From Tillus elongatus (Eukaryota; Arthropoda; Insecta; Coleoptera; Cleridae), in NCBI GenBank assembly GCA_964006375.1, contig OZ023269.1:1302001-1366000 (forward strand): DNA of 64,000 nt, written 5' to 3'. A model generated the notes under the pieces. The model was not told the DNA's origin and made no database searches. It saw only the letters and a program-made list of their open reading frames with translations. The position numbers and the translations under genes were made by a program. Every line of letters begins with the position of its first letter. Position 1 is the stretch's first letter. This document shows, piece after piece, positions 27,353 to 37,369 of this stretch.

Positions 27353-27646
27353 TTACCTAATAAAAATTCAGTCTGGAGCATAGCCTTGTTCTGTTCTTTT
27401 TTTACCTTGGAAAAAAAAAAGAAAGATACAAACTTTCTTTGTTTTAATAGAACCCCCTAATTATTATTGCATTTTTGCATTTTCCATCGAATTATAACGC
27501 AACATTGTGAGGAAAAAATGATAGTGTTAATCGTTTTCTAGTTATTTGAATTGTTTTGGAACTTTTCACATTTTTGGCAAATATCAAAAATTATGGCATG
27601 ATGTTTTAGCGCACTTTAAAAAAAAATCACTAATGAGGAGATATGT

Positions 27647-27759
<113 letters not shown>

Positions 27760-27784
27760 GCCACAACCAACCACCCAACCCTAC

Positions 27785-28105
27785 CGCAAGTCAAAGGGGG
27801 CATACACCCACCCTCGTTGCATAAACTGCAAGAAAAACTTCTTGTTCATACCCCCCAAGGAAGTTACGTGACCTGGGGGCGAATAGGAGTACTGTGCGAG
27901 GTAGGCGGGGTGTAATGGGGATATAGCTTCAAATAGACAGCTTTTAAGCAGTTTTGTTTGCTTTTTCTGCTCATATTTCCTTTTCACTACCTACTCCGCC
28001 CAGCACCCCTATTCACTCCCAGTCCCGTAACTTCCTTGGGGCGTGTGAACAGGAAATTTTTGTTGTGGTTTGTGCATCCAGGTGGGGTCCTGGTAATATT
28101 TCTGT
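27785..28105. mobile_element. Foldback (long inverted repeat) element
   Basis: The left arm (about 27790-27915) contains CCCCCCAAGGAAGTTACGTG and GCGAATAGGAGTACTGTGCG. The right arm (about 27985-28105) contains CAGTCCCGTAACTTCCTTGG and its flanks, the reverse complement with about 20 percent mismatches. The spacer is about 70 bp. Higher GC than the neighbourhood. No coding sequence, so probably a MITE or foldback element of unknown superfamily. Confidence 0.65.
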
Positions 28106-28144
28106 AAACAATTTTTTGAAAAGCGTTCGGGAGCTAATCTGCAA

Positions 28145-28585
28145 ATTTGCCGAATTTTTATTAAATCCTTGAAATTTCAATAACTCAATTTGCTATTAAC
28201 GTAAGCTTTGTTGGTTAGGAAACCAAGATTTAGGTTTAATTTCGGAAAATTTTGGTATATTTTTAAACCAGTAATTATGATAAAATATAGTACATTGTTT
28301 TTACTACATAGGCTATACCGATCATCAAATTCATGCCTGCTCCCATTTGCTATTAAAAACATTTTTATGGAAATTCACTTCCATAACACATTTGCTGCAT
28401 CCAGACTTGTGAAAAATGTTTATATATTTTCAAACAATAAATTTATTTCGATGAAATATGGTACATTATTTCTACTACAGACAACCAAGTTTGATGCCTG
28501 CTTTCATCAAAGAAAGACATTTGCTATTAAAAATATTTTAAAGAAAATTCGCTACCATAACGCACTTGCTGCGTCCAGAGATTTT
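28145..28585 (-). repeat. Two module B copies in tandem
   Basis: 28145-28408 ends TTTGCTGCATCCAGACT and 28410-28585 ends ACGCACTTGCTGCGTCCAGA. Both carry TTTGCTATTAAAAA and GTACATT.TTT.TACTACA. The second copy lacks its outer terminal repeat, as if one element inserted next to or recombined with another. Confidence 0.7.
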
Positions 28586-29069
28586 TTACCAATAGATAGG
28601 GGAGTCCCATGAGCAAGGATTTCGTTTATATTATTCGGTGAAAAACCCGAGAACCGCTTATATCTTTTATACTTCCACTGCTTGAAATTTCCGAGAAAAG
28701 TGATAAAAAAAATACTTTTTTTTTGTATTTTAATAACAGATTAGGTATATAATTTGAATCTTATGTATTCTTTGAGCAATTTTTTGTGTAGGAAATAATT
28801 TCTTTCTCCAAAAATAAAGAAGCTATGGTAGTCAAATTGTTACACAAGTTTACGACATTAAAAATAAACTATATACTAAAATTTATATTTCTATGTTACA
28901 GGAAAAAACAGTTATAGAAAAATATTAGGTGCCAGATCATTTCGATGAAAATTCACTACTATAACTCACTGGCTGCGCCAAAACTTTTTTTAACTAAATT
29001 AGTTACATAGTATTCTTCTCAACCTGTCAAAATTATGACTCGATTTTTCTTTGAGAAATTAATCTTGAT
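28586..29069. other. Composite-repeat arm and module B end, otherwise unassigned
   Basis: 28830-28985 resembles the arm-plus-B terminus at 37190-37365 (AGCTATGGTAGTCAAATTGT, then GATCATTTCGATGAAAATTC). Confidence 0.5.
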
Positions 29070-29520
29070 ACTGCTTTAGAATGGGGGTAAACGGCACATA
29101 CTTTGTGGAGGCAGTATCAACAGCACTTGATAATAGAAGACAGGATGTTATTTACACAGATTTTGCCAAGATCTTCGACAAACTGCAGCACTACATTTTT
29201 TTAAAGCAACTTAAAGACATAGGTGTGCATAATAAGTGAATAAAACTGTTTCAAAACTATTTTACTGACAGAGCACATTATGTGTCTTACATGGGTTTTA
29301 ATCTAAAACGTACAGTGCAACAACTGGTGTGGCTCAAGGCAGTACTCTCGGACCCCTTCTGTTTGTTATACTTGGCAATGATATCGTGGATGATATTGAT
29401 TTAAACATTTTGCTATATGCGGAGGATCTAAAAATATTTAAAGCAATTCAATCACTAAGAATTGTGAAGAGCTTCAAAAAGATTTGTATGGATAAATGTA
29501 TTCTTATTGTCGTGTGTTGA
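29070..29520 (+). pseudogene. Fourth LINE type: short RT fragment
   Basis: Plus-strand frames, shifted once near 29310, give RRQDVIYTDFAKIFDKLQHY (catalytic Asp region, about 29140), FLKQLKDIGVHNK, and then GVAQGSTLGPLLFVILGNDI followed by the active-site box LLYAEDLKIF (about 29415). The second Asp of YADD is Glu-Asp here. It has the organisation of a non-LTR reverse transcriptase palm and is cut at both ends. Confidence 0.7.
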
Positions 29521-30196
29521 AATTTCTGAAAGTTTGACCAATATAAATTGCACTATGGTATGTATAATTTTCTTGTAATCAAAAAAATATTATATACTTT
29601 AAATATAGAAAGGTATATGAAATGATTGCCCGCTAAAAAGTCGATACCCTAAAAAGTTATTCTAGCCATCCTTATATAACCAAACACAGGTCGTCAAACT
29701 AATAACATTTAACGTCGTAACATTAATTCACCATTATGAAAACGCAATTGTCTCAGCAGGCAGCTACTTTACCTAATATCGTTTTCTGGTTTCATTGAAT
29801 TAATTGCTGTAGTAACTGTTTTACTAAAATTAGTCTCATTAACACACCACTAAGGCAAATTAATTAATAAATGATAAATTTGTTCGTGACGACAAGTAGA
29901 CACAATAAAACTGCGATGTCACTAAATATCAAAGGCGATCACTTAGCTTTATTGAGGACACTACTACGCGGTTAACAGTTTAAAGAGGATGGTCCTAAAG
30001 GTTTTTAATTTTTGAGTGATATTGATGCGTCTGCTAAAAATTTGATGGCAGTAAATGGTCCTGCTGTCAATGGATAATTATGACATAATGTATATATGTC
30101 AATAAACCTTGAGAAATATTTGTAACATGTAAACTGCCCAACACTTAAAATGATCACCGTAAGTAAATATACCATGCCATCGGTAGGATACTTTTT
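29521..30196. other. Unassigned spacer
   Basis: Nothing recognised. Confidence 0.5.
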
Positions 30197-30893
30197 TATT
30201 TTATTTCAACAACACACCACGAGGGCTTAGAGCCTAAATACTATCGTACCGTGGGTGTCGACAAGGAGGAAAGAGGCAACTTGTTAATTCTGGACTTGAT
30301 GGTTTGGAGGTTCGAAGGAGAAGGGTCTAGGGCTGGTGTATCTCTTATGAAATAGAAAGCAACACTGAGATTTGGTGGAGTTGAATTATAAAAGATTTCT
30401 ACTTCCCCAATCTAATATATTTTGGAGATCCACAGAGACAGAACCCTCCATGAGTCTGCGAGCCTCATCTCATTGGGCTAAAGAGACAGGCTTAGAATAT
30501 TGTATATTTGAGTGGAGGGTGCTATCGTCCGCGTAACTGTGAAGTGGGTTGGATGTGCTAGAGAGGAGGTCATTGATGTGAAGAAAAAAAAAGTAGGGGC
30601 TAAAGCTGAACCTTGAGGGATTGTTGCATTAATTGGATACAGTTTACAGGAATGGCCATCCACGACAAAAGAAATGCTTCGGTTGGAGAGGAAATTTGCT
30701 GTCCAGGTACAGAGTTTTGGTGGTAAGCCATAGGCCGGAAGTTTATTAAGCAGCGCTGCGTGACAGACCTAGTCGAATGCTTTGGATATGTCTAAAGCGA
30801 CAATCTGGGATTCACCGCGTAGTTTCATAGAGTTGTTCCAAGAATGGGTGACAAAGAAAAGGAGGTCAGCAGTTGTCTGCGCTGACGTTGTTA
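30197..30893 (-). pseudogene. Jockey-like LINE with internal deletion (copy J5)
   Basis: The 3' end matches the family (TTTATTTCAACAACACACCA). At about 30323 the sequence jumps from the 3' terminal block to the region just after the RT active site, missing nearly 600 bp relative to copy J4. A minus frame 30478-30663 gives CKLYPINATIPQGSALAPTF. Similarity ends at about 30890. Confidence 0.8.
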
Positions 30894-31482
30894 GTTATAT
30901 GTTTATGTTAAATATTGACATACATCACCTAGACATTTTGAAGGCGTCATCCCTCATTCTGGTTTTATTTTATTTTCATTTTATAGAGTTCTTTGGTCAA
31001 AACATCATTACATAGCAACGGATCTTTATTTGTGGTTGTCATTATTTCGTATTAATTCAATATTATTCTATCTGAGGATGTTGTCAGACAGCGAACCGGT
31101 CACAGAAACGTTGCAGAACATCCTAGAACATCTAGAATTTAGATGGGCCATTTGCTCCAGTTAGCTAACGCACTGGCTACGTCCTTCATTTACAAAAACA
31201 GAAACAAAAAATGAAGACATAGAAGTATCCAAGTCTGTATGTAGTATGGACCAGTTTCATCAAGTAAGGGCAACAGCAATCAACGAATTCATGGTTGTTT
31301 TTTACATTGGACGCTTCCATGCAGCTAGTGTGAAGTTTATACTTGTTCACTAAGTGTAAGTAAGACACGAAGCACGTGCCGCCACCTCGTTGCGGAAAAA
31401 TAGAGACTGTACACAACCAACTAACAATTTAGTACATTGTCAGCCCTGGCCCATTGATACCTTAATATAGGGACAAAGTATG
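30894..31482. other. Unassigned; possible degenerate hammerhead-like stretch
   Basis: At 31072-31120 the plus strand has CTGAGGA, a weak helix, GAAA and GTT, but the stem pairings are poor. Nothing else recognised. Confidence 0.3.
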
Positions 31483-31484
31483 TA

Positions 31485-31667
31485 AGGCTAGATACATTCT
31501 CACCACAATTAGAACCGTAGACCGGTTTCGCTCTAATTAGAGCGCCTCAGTATAGCCGTATTACTTTATAGGTGTATTTTCGCTGCAATTAGTATGCCGT
31601 ACTGACGAGCTCTAATTACAGCGAAACCGGTCTACGGTTCTAATTGTGGTGAGAATGCATCTAGCCT
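31485..31667. mobile_element. 183 bp TA-flanked MITE
   Basis: Terminal inverted repeats of about 55 bp begin AGGCTAGATACATTCTCACC and end with its near-exact complement. TA dinucleotides flank it directly (31483-31484 and 31668-31669), as expected for a Tc1/mariner-type target duplication. The internal part includes TTATAGGTGTATTTTCGCTG. A degenerate relative lies at 1728-1858. Confidence 0.85.
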
Positions 31668-31669
31668 TA

Positions 31670-32857
31670 TATTTGTCATTTTTCATTTGTATATTTTAGA
31701 TTCTTTTGTGTATGTGTTTTATATATTTATATCTTTATGTGCATATGTGTGTATACGTATGAAATGTTGACTTGTTCTGTGCTCTATTGGGGTGATTTGA
31801 ATGAATGAATTTTCTATCAATCTTTATACCTATTATTTACTATATTATGAATTAATAACTGATTGAGAGTAGTTTTCTAAATAAATCGAAAACTGATTTT
31901 CATGAAAATTCGCTACCCTACCATTCTTCCTGTTTTATGTCTTTTTCGGCCAGTTATTCTAGAATCTGATACAATTATATGAAAGCCTGTTATAAAATAT
32001 TCATAATGTAAATTAAAAATAATGAATTTTAACAAAATTAGGCTAGGTTGACTTGTACATTAGTGCAGCAGACATAAAATCAAATTTGAAAGATTCATAC
32101 GTAGTTGACATGAATAAAGTAGGGGTACATATTTTAGTAGGTACACTCGAAATTTCCTAACCTAATTATCGTGAATGTAACGTGAAGTAATTTTATATAA
32201 GTGTACGAGATGTTGTGGCACTAAGGCATGAGGCAGTATGATCTAGGCGTCTTCTACCCCACAGGATTTTAATGGCTAAAGTTACATTACCTTTCCTTGC
32301 GTCACATCTATCCAGATGGTAGGAAATGTCTCTGGATCTTTTACTAGACACGCGCGTTTATGCATAGCCAAATAAGGGACGCTACAGGTTATATTATCCT
32401 CAAGCCAACTCCATCTATGAACGTCTGCCTAACATTTTACGAAAATTTAGAGAAAACCACGTTAGCATTAGTTTATTATTTGCCAGTCTGCATCCAATTA
32501 AATTCATTATGGCGTTAGTGAGTTGCCTCTGAAGTATACGGTAGACTTGCTTCATCCGGCCTAAACAGCTTATCAAAAGGCTTGAAAGCCACAAGCCTAT
32601 ATATGCATATACCCATTTGAAAACAGTTTTCACCCGGAAGTTTCACCTGACTCAAAGTTTAATTATTATTTACGAAACTGTTACAAGCCAAGTAAGGACT
32701 TAGTTGTTTGGGGAATAATTAGATTATTACTTAGGCTATGGTTTATATAAGTAAATGTCCAAAAAACATTTATTGGCTAGGTGTATTTCTGATAAAAATA
32801 CACTCAATGTTGGTGTATTTAGATACATAGATAAGCAGATATATAGATGGCTAGATA
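31670..32857. other. Unassigned spacer
   Basis: Nothing recognised. Confidence 0.5.
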
Positions 32858-32859
32858 TA

Positions 32860-33199
32860 CAGTGTGGAACAGCCAAATGGAATAAATTCGATAACGGATA
32901 AATGAGGGCGTGTTGGGAAAAACGCTTGGACACGTCGATTTGTATTTTTAACTGCGCATCTTTTTCAAGAAAAAAAAATTATTTAGGGTGCGTCATGTGA
33001 CAGTGGCCAATACCAACTTTCTTATTTTAAATACAAGCCCCTGTATATTATTAATTTTTTGGATTCTTCAGAAAATTCTAGACATAATTCATGTACAATG
33101 TCCTATACCTATCTTCAACTGTTTCGGAAATATTAAGTATTTTCAGATTTATTACAAAAATTAACATTAAAAATAGAAAATTATTTTATTTCACAAATT
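32860..33199. repeat. Left terminal inverted repeat of the mariner-type element
   Basis: 340 bp, near-perfect complement of 34589-34928. It ends 59 bp from the transposase stop codon. Confidence 0.95.
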
Positions 33200-33258
33200 C
33201 TAATAAGAAATACTGATTATTTCTTAATAATTTAAAAAAAAACAAAAAAAAATTAATG

Positions 33259-34347
33259 TCAATGTAGTAAATGTTCAAAATGCTCGCCACGAACATCTTG
33301 GCAACATGCTAATCTGGTATAGAAATGTCTTCTAACATTACTCAACATCTCAGGCGTGACTGATCTAATCGCAAGCGTGATTCGTCTTTTTAAGTCATCT
33401 AAGTTGAGGGGCTTAGTTTTGTATACAATACTTTTGACATATCCCCACAAAAAGTAGTCTAATAGCGACAGATCAGGAGATCGTGCTGGCCATTCTATCG
33501 ATCCGCGCCTCCCTATCCACCGATTTGGAAAAATTTGGTTCAGGTACTGCCGGACATTGATTTGGTAATGGGGGGGTGCTCCATCTTTCTGAAACCATAT
33601 TTTATTGGCAGGAACTTGTGGGTTTGCTGGATCTGGATATAAGTTTGTCAAAGTTGGCACGACATTATTTTGGAGCAGTTCTAAATATTTATCCCCATTC
33701 AAGTTGCCATCAGTGAAAAAGGGACCTACGATATGATTTCCAACAATTCCTGCCCAAACATTAACTTTTTCAGGATATTGCGTATGTTCCTCTCTCATCC
33801 AATGAGGATTCTCATTAGACCAATAGCGGCAATTTTGACGATTAACATGACCGTGAAGTGTAAATGTGCTCTCATCAGAAAACAAAACATCTTCTAATTG
33901 GATCACATTGTTATCTAACATTGCCATCATTTGTTCACAAAAATACGTTCTCCTATCGAAATCGTCCTCCATGAGCTCCTGAGTTGGTATCATTTTATAG
34001 GGATGCATTTTACTTTCCTTTAATGTTCGAAAAATTGCTGTGTGGCTAACGTTGAATAGTTGGGCTGCTTGTCGACCAGAAGTATGTGGGTTTTCTTGAA
34101 ACTCAAGCGTAATATCCAATTTCGTATCATCACTTACTGCATTGGCAGCTACTTTTTTTATCTGTCTCACATGACCAAGCTCGCGAAACTGCTTTTCTAT
34201 TTTGCTAATTGTTCCTTGGGATACAGGCGGCAAATTTGGAAATTTTTCGTGAAATAAGCGAGACACTTCCATCTGTGTCCGTGTGTTATCTCCATAACCA
34301 ATCATTTGTAGAATGGTTATTTTGTGCATTTCTGTTAAATGAACCAT
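33259..34347 (-). CDS. Mariner-type transposase, DD41D-like, intact
   Basis: A 362-residue cut-and-paste transposase. An N-terminal bipartite helix-turn-helix region (about residues 5-60 and 75-112, including TISKIEKQFRELGHVRQ and GRQAAQLFNVSHTAIFRTLK) should bind the terminal repeats. The RNase H-fold catalytic domain follows, with Asp158 in FSDEST, Asp255 in QKDGAPPH and the third Asp at 297 in SPDLSLLDYFLWG. That leaves 41 residues between the second and third Asp, against 34 in classical mariner, so it belongs with DD41D-type Tc1/mariner lineages. The start at 34347 gives the usual family length. No stop, frameshift or missing catalytic residue is seen. The gene lies wholly between the element's repeats, so its promoter is presumably within 34348-34928. 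Confidence 0.93.
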   Translation of the reverse strand: MVHLTEMHKITILQMIGYGDNTRTQMEVSRLFHEKFPNLPPVSQGTISKIEKQFRELGHVRQIKKVAANAVSDDTKLDITLEFQENPHTSGRQAAQLFNVSHTAIFRTLKESKMHPYKMIPTQELMEDDFDRRTYFCEQMMAMLDNNVIQLEDVLFSDESTFTLHGHVNRQNCRYWSNENPHWMREEHTQYPEKVNVWAGIVGNHIVGPFFTDGNLNGDKYLELLQNNVVPTLTNLYPDPANPQVPANKIWFQKDGAPPHYQINVRQYLNQIFPNRWIGRRGSIEWPARSPDLSLLDYFLWGYVKSIVYKTKPLNLDDLKRRITLAIRSVTPEMLSNVRRHFYTRLACCQDVRGEHFEHLLH

Positions 34348-34588
34348 TTTTCTGATATTATTACGTACAGTTAACGAAATTCAAACGACAATAGCACTGA
34401 CACTAATCACTACTGTCATGCAGGCAGACAACAAGTTGCTAAGGCTACGAGTTTTATACGAACAGAAAGAAAACTGTTTTTGTTTTTGTTTCATTTCATA
34501 TCAGTAAAAAGAAACGCAGGAATGGTTTTTGTTTACTTTCTCATTATCAAGAGCTGAATGGGAAATAAGTATTGAATGCAATGTAGCG

Positions 34589-34928
34589 AATTTGTGAAAT
34601 AAAATAATTTTCTATTTTTAATGTTAATTTTTGTAATAAATCTGAAAATACTTAATATTTCCGAAACAGTTGAAGATAGGTATAGAACATTGTACATGAA
34701 TTATGTCTAGAATTTTCTGAAGAATCCAAAAAATTAATAATATACAGGGGCTTGTATTTAAAATAAGAAAGTTGGTATTGGCCACTGTCACATGACGCAC
34801 CCTATATAATTTTTTTTTCTTGAAAAAGATGCGCAGTTAAAAATACAAATCGACGTGTCCAAGCGTTTTTCCCAACACGCCCTCATTTATCCGTTATCGA
34901 ATTTATTCCATTTGGCTGTTCCACACTG
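34589..34928. repeat. Right terminal inverted repeat of the mariner-type element
   Basis: 340 bp, upstream of the transposase gene, so it probably also contains its promoter. Confidence 0.95.
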
Positions 34929-35172
34929 TATAGATAATATACTGGTCATATTAGTTAGTTAGTTGATGAACAAATTATGCAACGCATCTTACAAATAAGT
35001 CAATAATTTGTGGCTGTAATTAAGGCAATTAAGGTTTAAATAACATTTAAAACTGGAGCAGCTCAAAACCTCTTGACATAAGTAATTCTGTTTACAGCAC
35101 ATCAATATACATACATTTAAAAAACCTATGTGCCCTTAACATTTGAGTGGTCGCGTGGGGCATGTGTTACCC

Positions 35173-35287
<115 letters not shown>

Positions 35288-35387
35288 AGGGAACAGTCAA
35301 ACGGGGTTGGGTTCAGCATGAAATAGTGCTTTCACATTATTTTTAAATAGATCTGTATATTGGCAAGTATTTCGATATAACAAAAAA

Positions 35388-35925
35388 GTCTGGATGCAGC
35401 AAGTGCGTTATGGAAGTGAATTTTTATAAAAATGCTTTGAATAGCAAATATGTCTTTTTAATGCAAGCAGTCATCAATTTGGTTACCGGTATAACCTATA
35501 GTAGAAACAATGTGCCGTATTTTATCAAAATAACTTACTGTTTGAAAATGTACAAAAATTTTCCGACAATAAACTTTAAATGTTGATTTCCTAGCCAACA
35601 AACCTTAGGTTAATAGCAAATTGAGTTATTGAAATTTGGAGCATTTAATGAAAATTTGCTACCAAAGCGCACTTACTGCGTCTCAAATTTTTTTTTACAA
35701 CCATGTCGATAAAAAATGCAATAAAATAAAGGTGTTCGAAAAAAAATTGTAATGATCACCAACGACTTATGGGTCAGACTGTGATTGTCAAAATCATTTT
35801 ATAAGATGCAACTCAAGACACCCTGTAATTAACTTATACAATTTTTCCTCGTCCCTTGTATAATAATAATTATATTGTGCTTTACCGTAGAAATACGTCA
35901 CCCTGTATATATGTAAATAGATAAA
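35388..35925 (+). mobile_element. Complete module B palindrome followed by module C
   Basis: 35388-35690 starts GTCTGGATGCAGCAAGTGCG and ends GCGCACTTACTGCGTCTCAA, giving terminal inverted repeats of about 40 bp around a 300 bp body (TTTAATGCAAGCAGTCATCA, CAATGTGCCGTATTTTATCA). It is followed by module C in the same order as at 57690: CACCAACGACTTATGGGTCA, then CAAGACACCCTGTAATTAAC and CGTAGAAATACGTCACCCTG. Non-coding MITE-like repeats. Confidence 0.75.
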
Positions 35926-35939
35926 AGCTGGACGTAAAC

Positions 35940-36673
35940 GCGGATATGGATCAGATCAAAAGCTGTCAAATCTGATAAAAACTCCCAAGGATACAATTCC
36001 AAACGAATCTCACGGAGTTTACGAAAATCCTTGTTCCGACTGTTCCAGAAGTTATGTAGGACAAACAAATAGAAGCATCCATAATAGAATATATGAACAC
36101 ACCCTCGCAGTTAGAAAATCCGACCCCTCATCGGCGCTGGCCATGCATCATATTCATACAGGACACAAAATAGACTTCGATAATGCCAAAACAATAGCAC
36201 CGGTTTACAAATTCAAAACGAGAATCATCCGCGAAGCAATCAAGATTCAAAAACATCCCGATTGTTTAAATAAGAGAGGTGATAGTCTTTGTCTTCCGAC
36301 CACTTAAAAACCTATTATATCCTCATTACAAACACACAAACAGAAATTAAAATCCACAGACAATTTTATTTTCCCATTATCTGTATCAACAAATGCCGGT
36401 GACCCTCTTAATCCACCTCATCCTCTGAGTACCGTGACCAAAGCCCCCCACTTAATTGACCTTGACCCTACTACTTTCACTGACAACGAAGCAGGTAGAC
36501 GAAACGACATATATAAGACAGGACTTGCAACGAACTGCCAGATCTTTCTGAGGCCTAGGGTTGAACACACTGAGACCTCACAGACGATCTCCCGCGAGAT
36601 TTGGGTAGAGAGATTGAGGACCCGTAATCGAGCTACAACAACCCAACCCACCTTTGTCCACCGCTCTGAGTAG
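35940..36673 (+). pseudogene. Penelope-like retroelement, GIY-YIG endonuclease end
   Basis: From about 35942 one frame stays open to TAA at 36305-36307 and gives KLSNLIKTPKDTIPNESHGV, then GVYENPCSDCSRSYVGQTNR, SIHNRIYEHTLAVRKSD, SSALAMHHIHTGHKIDFDNA and TRIIREAIKIQKH. The GVY..YVG pair with the following R, E and conserved AxHxxxTGHxIDF block is the GIY-YIG nuclease domain that closes the protein of Penelope-like elements. The CxxC before YVG is also typical. The reverse transcriptase part is absent (5' truncation). The same frame continues after the stop to 36673. Tandem repeats and a decayed hammerhead follow directly, as in Penelope 3' regions. Confidence 0.85.
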
Positions 36674-36892
36674 GCAGATTGAGGCCTTAGAGTGTCCTTA
36701 CATATTTCCTCTACCCACCTTTGCCCACCACTCTAAGGAGTAGGCAAATTGAGGCCTTAGAGTGTCCTTATATATTTCCGTTACCTCTTGAAACCAACCC
36801 AACCCACCTTTGTCCACCGCTCTAAGGAGTAGGCAGATTGAGGCCTTAGAGTGTCCTGACATATTTCCTTTACCTCTTGAAAATGGCTTCAA
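36647..36892. repeat. Three-copy minisatellite downstream of the Penelope relic
   Basis: Units start at 36647, 36714 and 36803 (67 and 89 bp periods). Each contains CCCACCTTTG.CCACC.CTC, AGTAGGCA.ATTGAGGCC and TTAGAGTGTCCT. The later units add TTACCTCTTGAAA, which overlaps the hammerhead-like core. Confidence 0.9.
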
Positions 36893-36915
36893 AACAGTAG
36901 CCGAAACGTCGAGTT
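36868..36915 (+). ncRNA. Decayed hammerhead ribozyme of the Penelope relic
   Basis: CTC, then TTGAAAA in place of CTGANGA, helix GGC/GCC around TTCAAAACAGTA, GAAA, then CGTC and GAG complementary to CTC. Two core changes would abolish cleavage. Its place after the GIY-YIG relic matches known Penelope organisation. Confidence 0.6.
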
Positions 36916-36949
36916 TTCATAAATTCGGGACGCGGTTCAACCCGAGAAC

Positions 36950-36952
<3 letters not shown>

Positions 36953-37028
<76 letters not shown>

Positions 37029-37365
37029 GTGTATGTATCACTCCATAACTCAAAAAATAATGGGCCGACTTTGATAAAATTGGGCACGTACCTCCTTTTT
37101 GCAAGTGGCTTACACAAGTTCGTTATCCAGGAAAATCTGACAAGGTTTTCTGGGAAAATTTTTAGTTTTCTTTCGAAAAAAAAATTTTATAAAATAAAAA
37201 AGCTATGATAACCAAATTTGGTAGGTACGTTTACACTATAAAGAGTAAACTACACAAAAAATTTTAGATTTATATGTTGCTAGAAAAAAAGTTATAATAA
37301 AATATTTGGTGCTAGATCATTTCTATGAAAATTTACTACCATAACGCACTTGCTGCCTCCAGACT
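36953..37365 (-). repeat. (TA)n plus composite-repeat arm and module B end
   Basis: TA tract 36953-37025, then TCACTCCATAACTCAAAAAA, TAATGGGCCGACTTTGAT, GTTCGTTATCCAGGAAAATC and a module B terminus ACGCACTTGCTGCCTCCAGA at about 37345-37365. Module A is missing on the left and replaced by the Penelope 3' end. Confidence 0.75.
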
Positions 37366-37369
37366 TTTG

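Larger units (their letters stand above)
26602..27424. mobile_element. Penelope-type non-autonomous insertion: two inverted hammerhead-bearing arms
   Basis: The segment is bounded by a perfect 12 bp direct repeat GATACAAACTTT (26590-26601 and 27425-27436) and interrupts module C, so it inserted as a unit. Inside, two arms of about 320 bp (26641-26958 and 27094-27412) are near-identical reverse complements, separated by about 135 bp of unique sequence. Each arm carries a complete hammerhead ribozyme. No reading frame for RT or GIY-YIG is present. Hammerheads in terminal repeats that may be arranged in inverted orientation, and target duplications of variable length, are known features of Penelope-like elements. 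I infer a non-autonomous or aberrant Penelope-type insertion. A retrozyme-like element is the main alternative. Confidence 0.75.
32860..34928 (-). mobile_element. Complete mariner-type DNA transposon with 340 bp terminal inverted repeats
   Basis: The element is 2069 bp, flanked on both sides by TA (32858-32859 and 34929-34930). Its terminal inverted repeats cover 32860-33199 and 34589-34928, are each 340 bp and start CAGTGTGGAACAGCC. Comparing them by eye I find two mismatches. Between them lies one intact transposase gene on the minus strand. Most mariners have repeats of about 30 bp, so these are unusually long. Near-identical repeats, an intact gene and intact TA flanks indicate a recent insertion that may still be mobile. 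Confidence 0.95.

Noticed and set aside
31072..31120. A further hammerhead ribozyme
   Set aside because: CTGAGGA and GAAA are present but stem I and stem II pair poorly, so it is not called beyond a note.
36647..36892. CRISPR-like array
   Set aside because: Three contiguous units without distinct spacers in an animal genome; a plain minisatellite.
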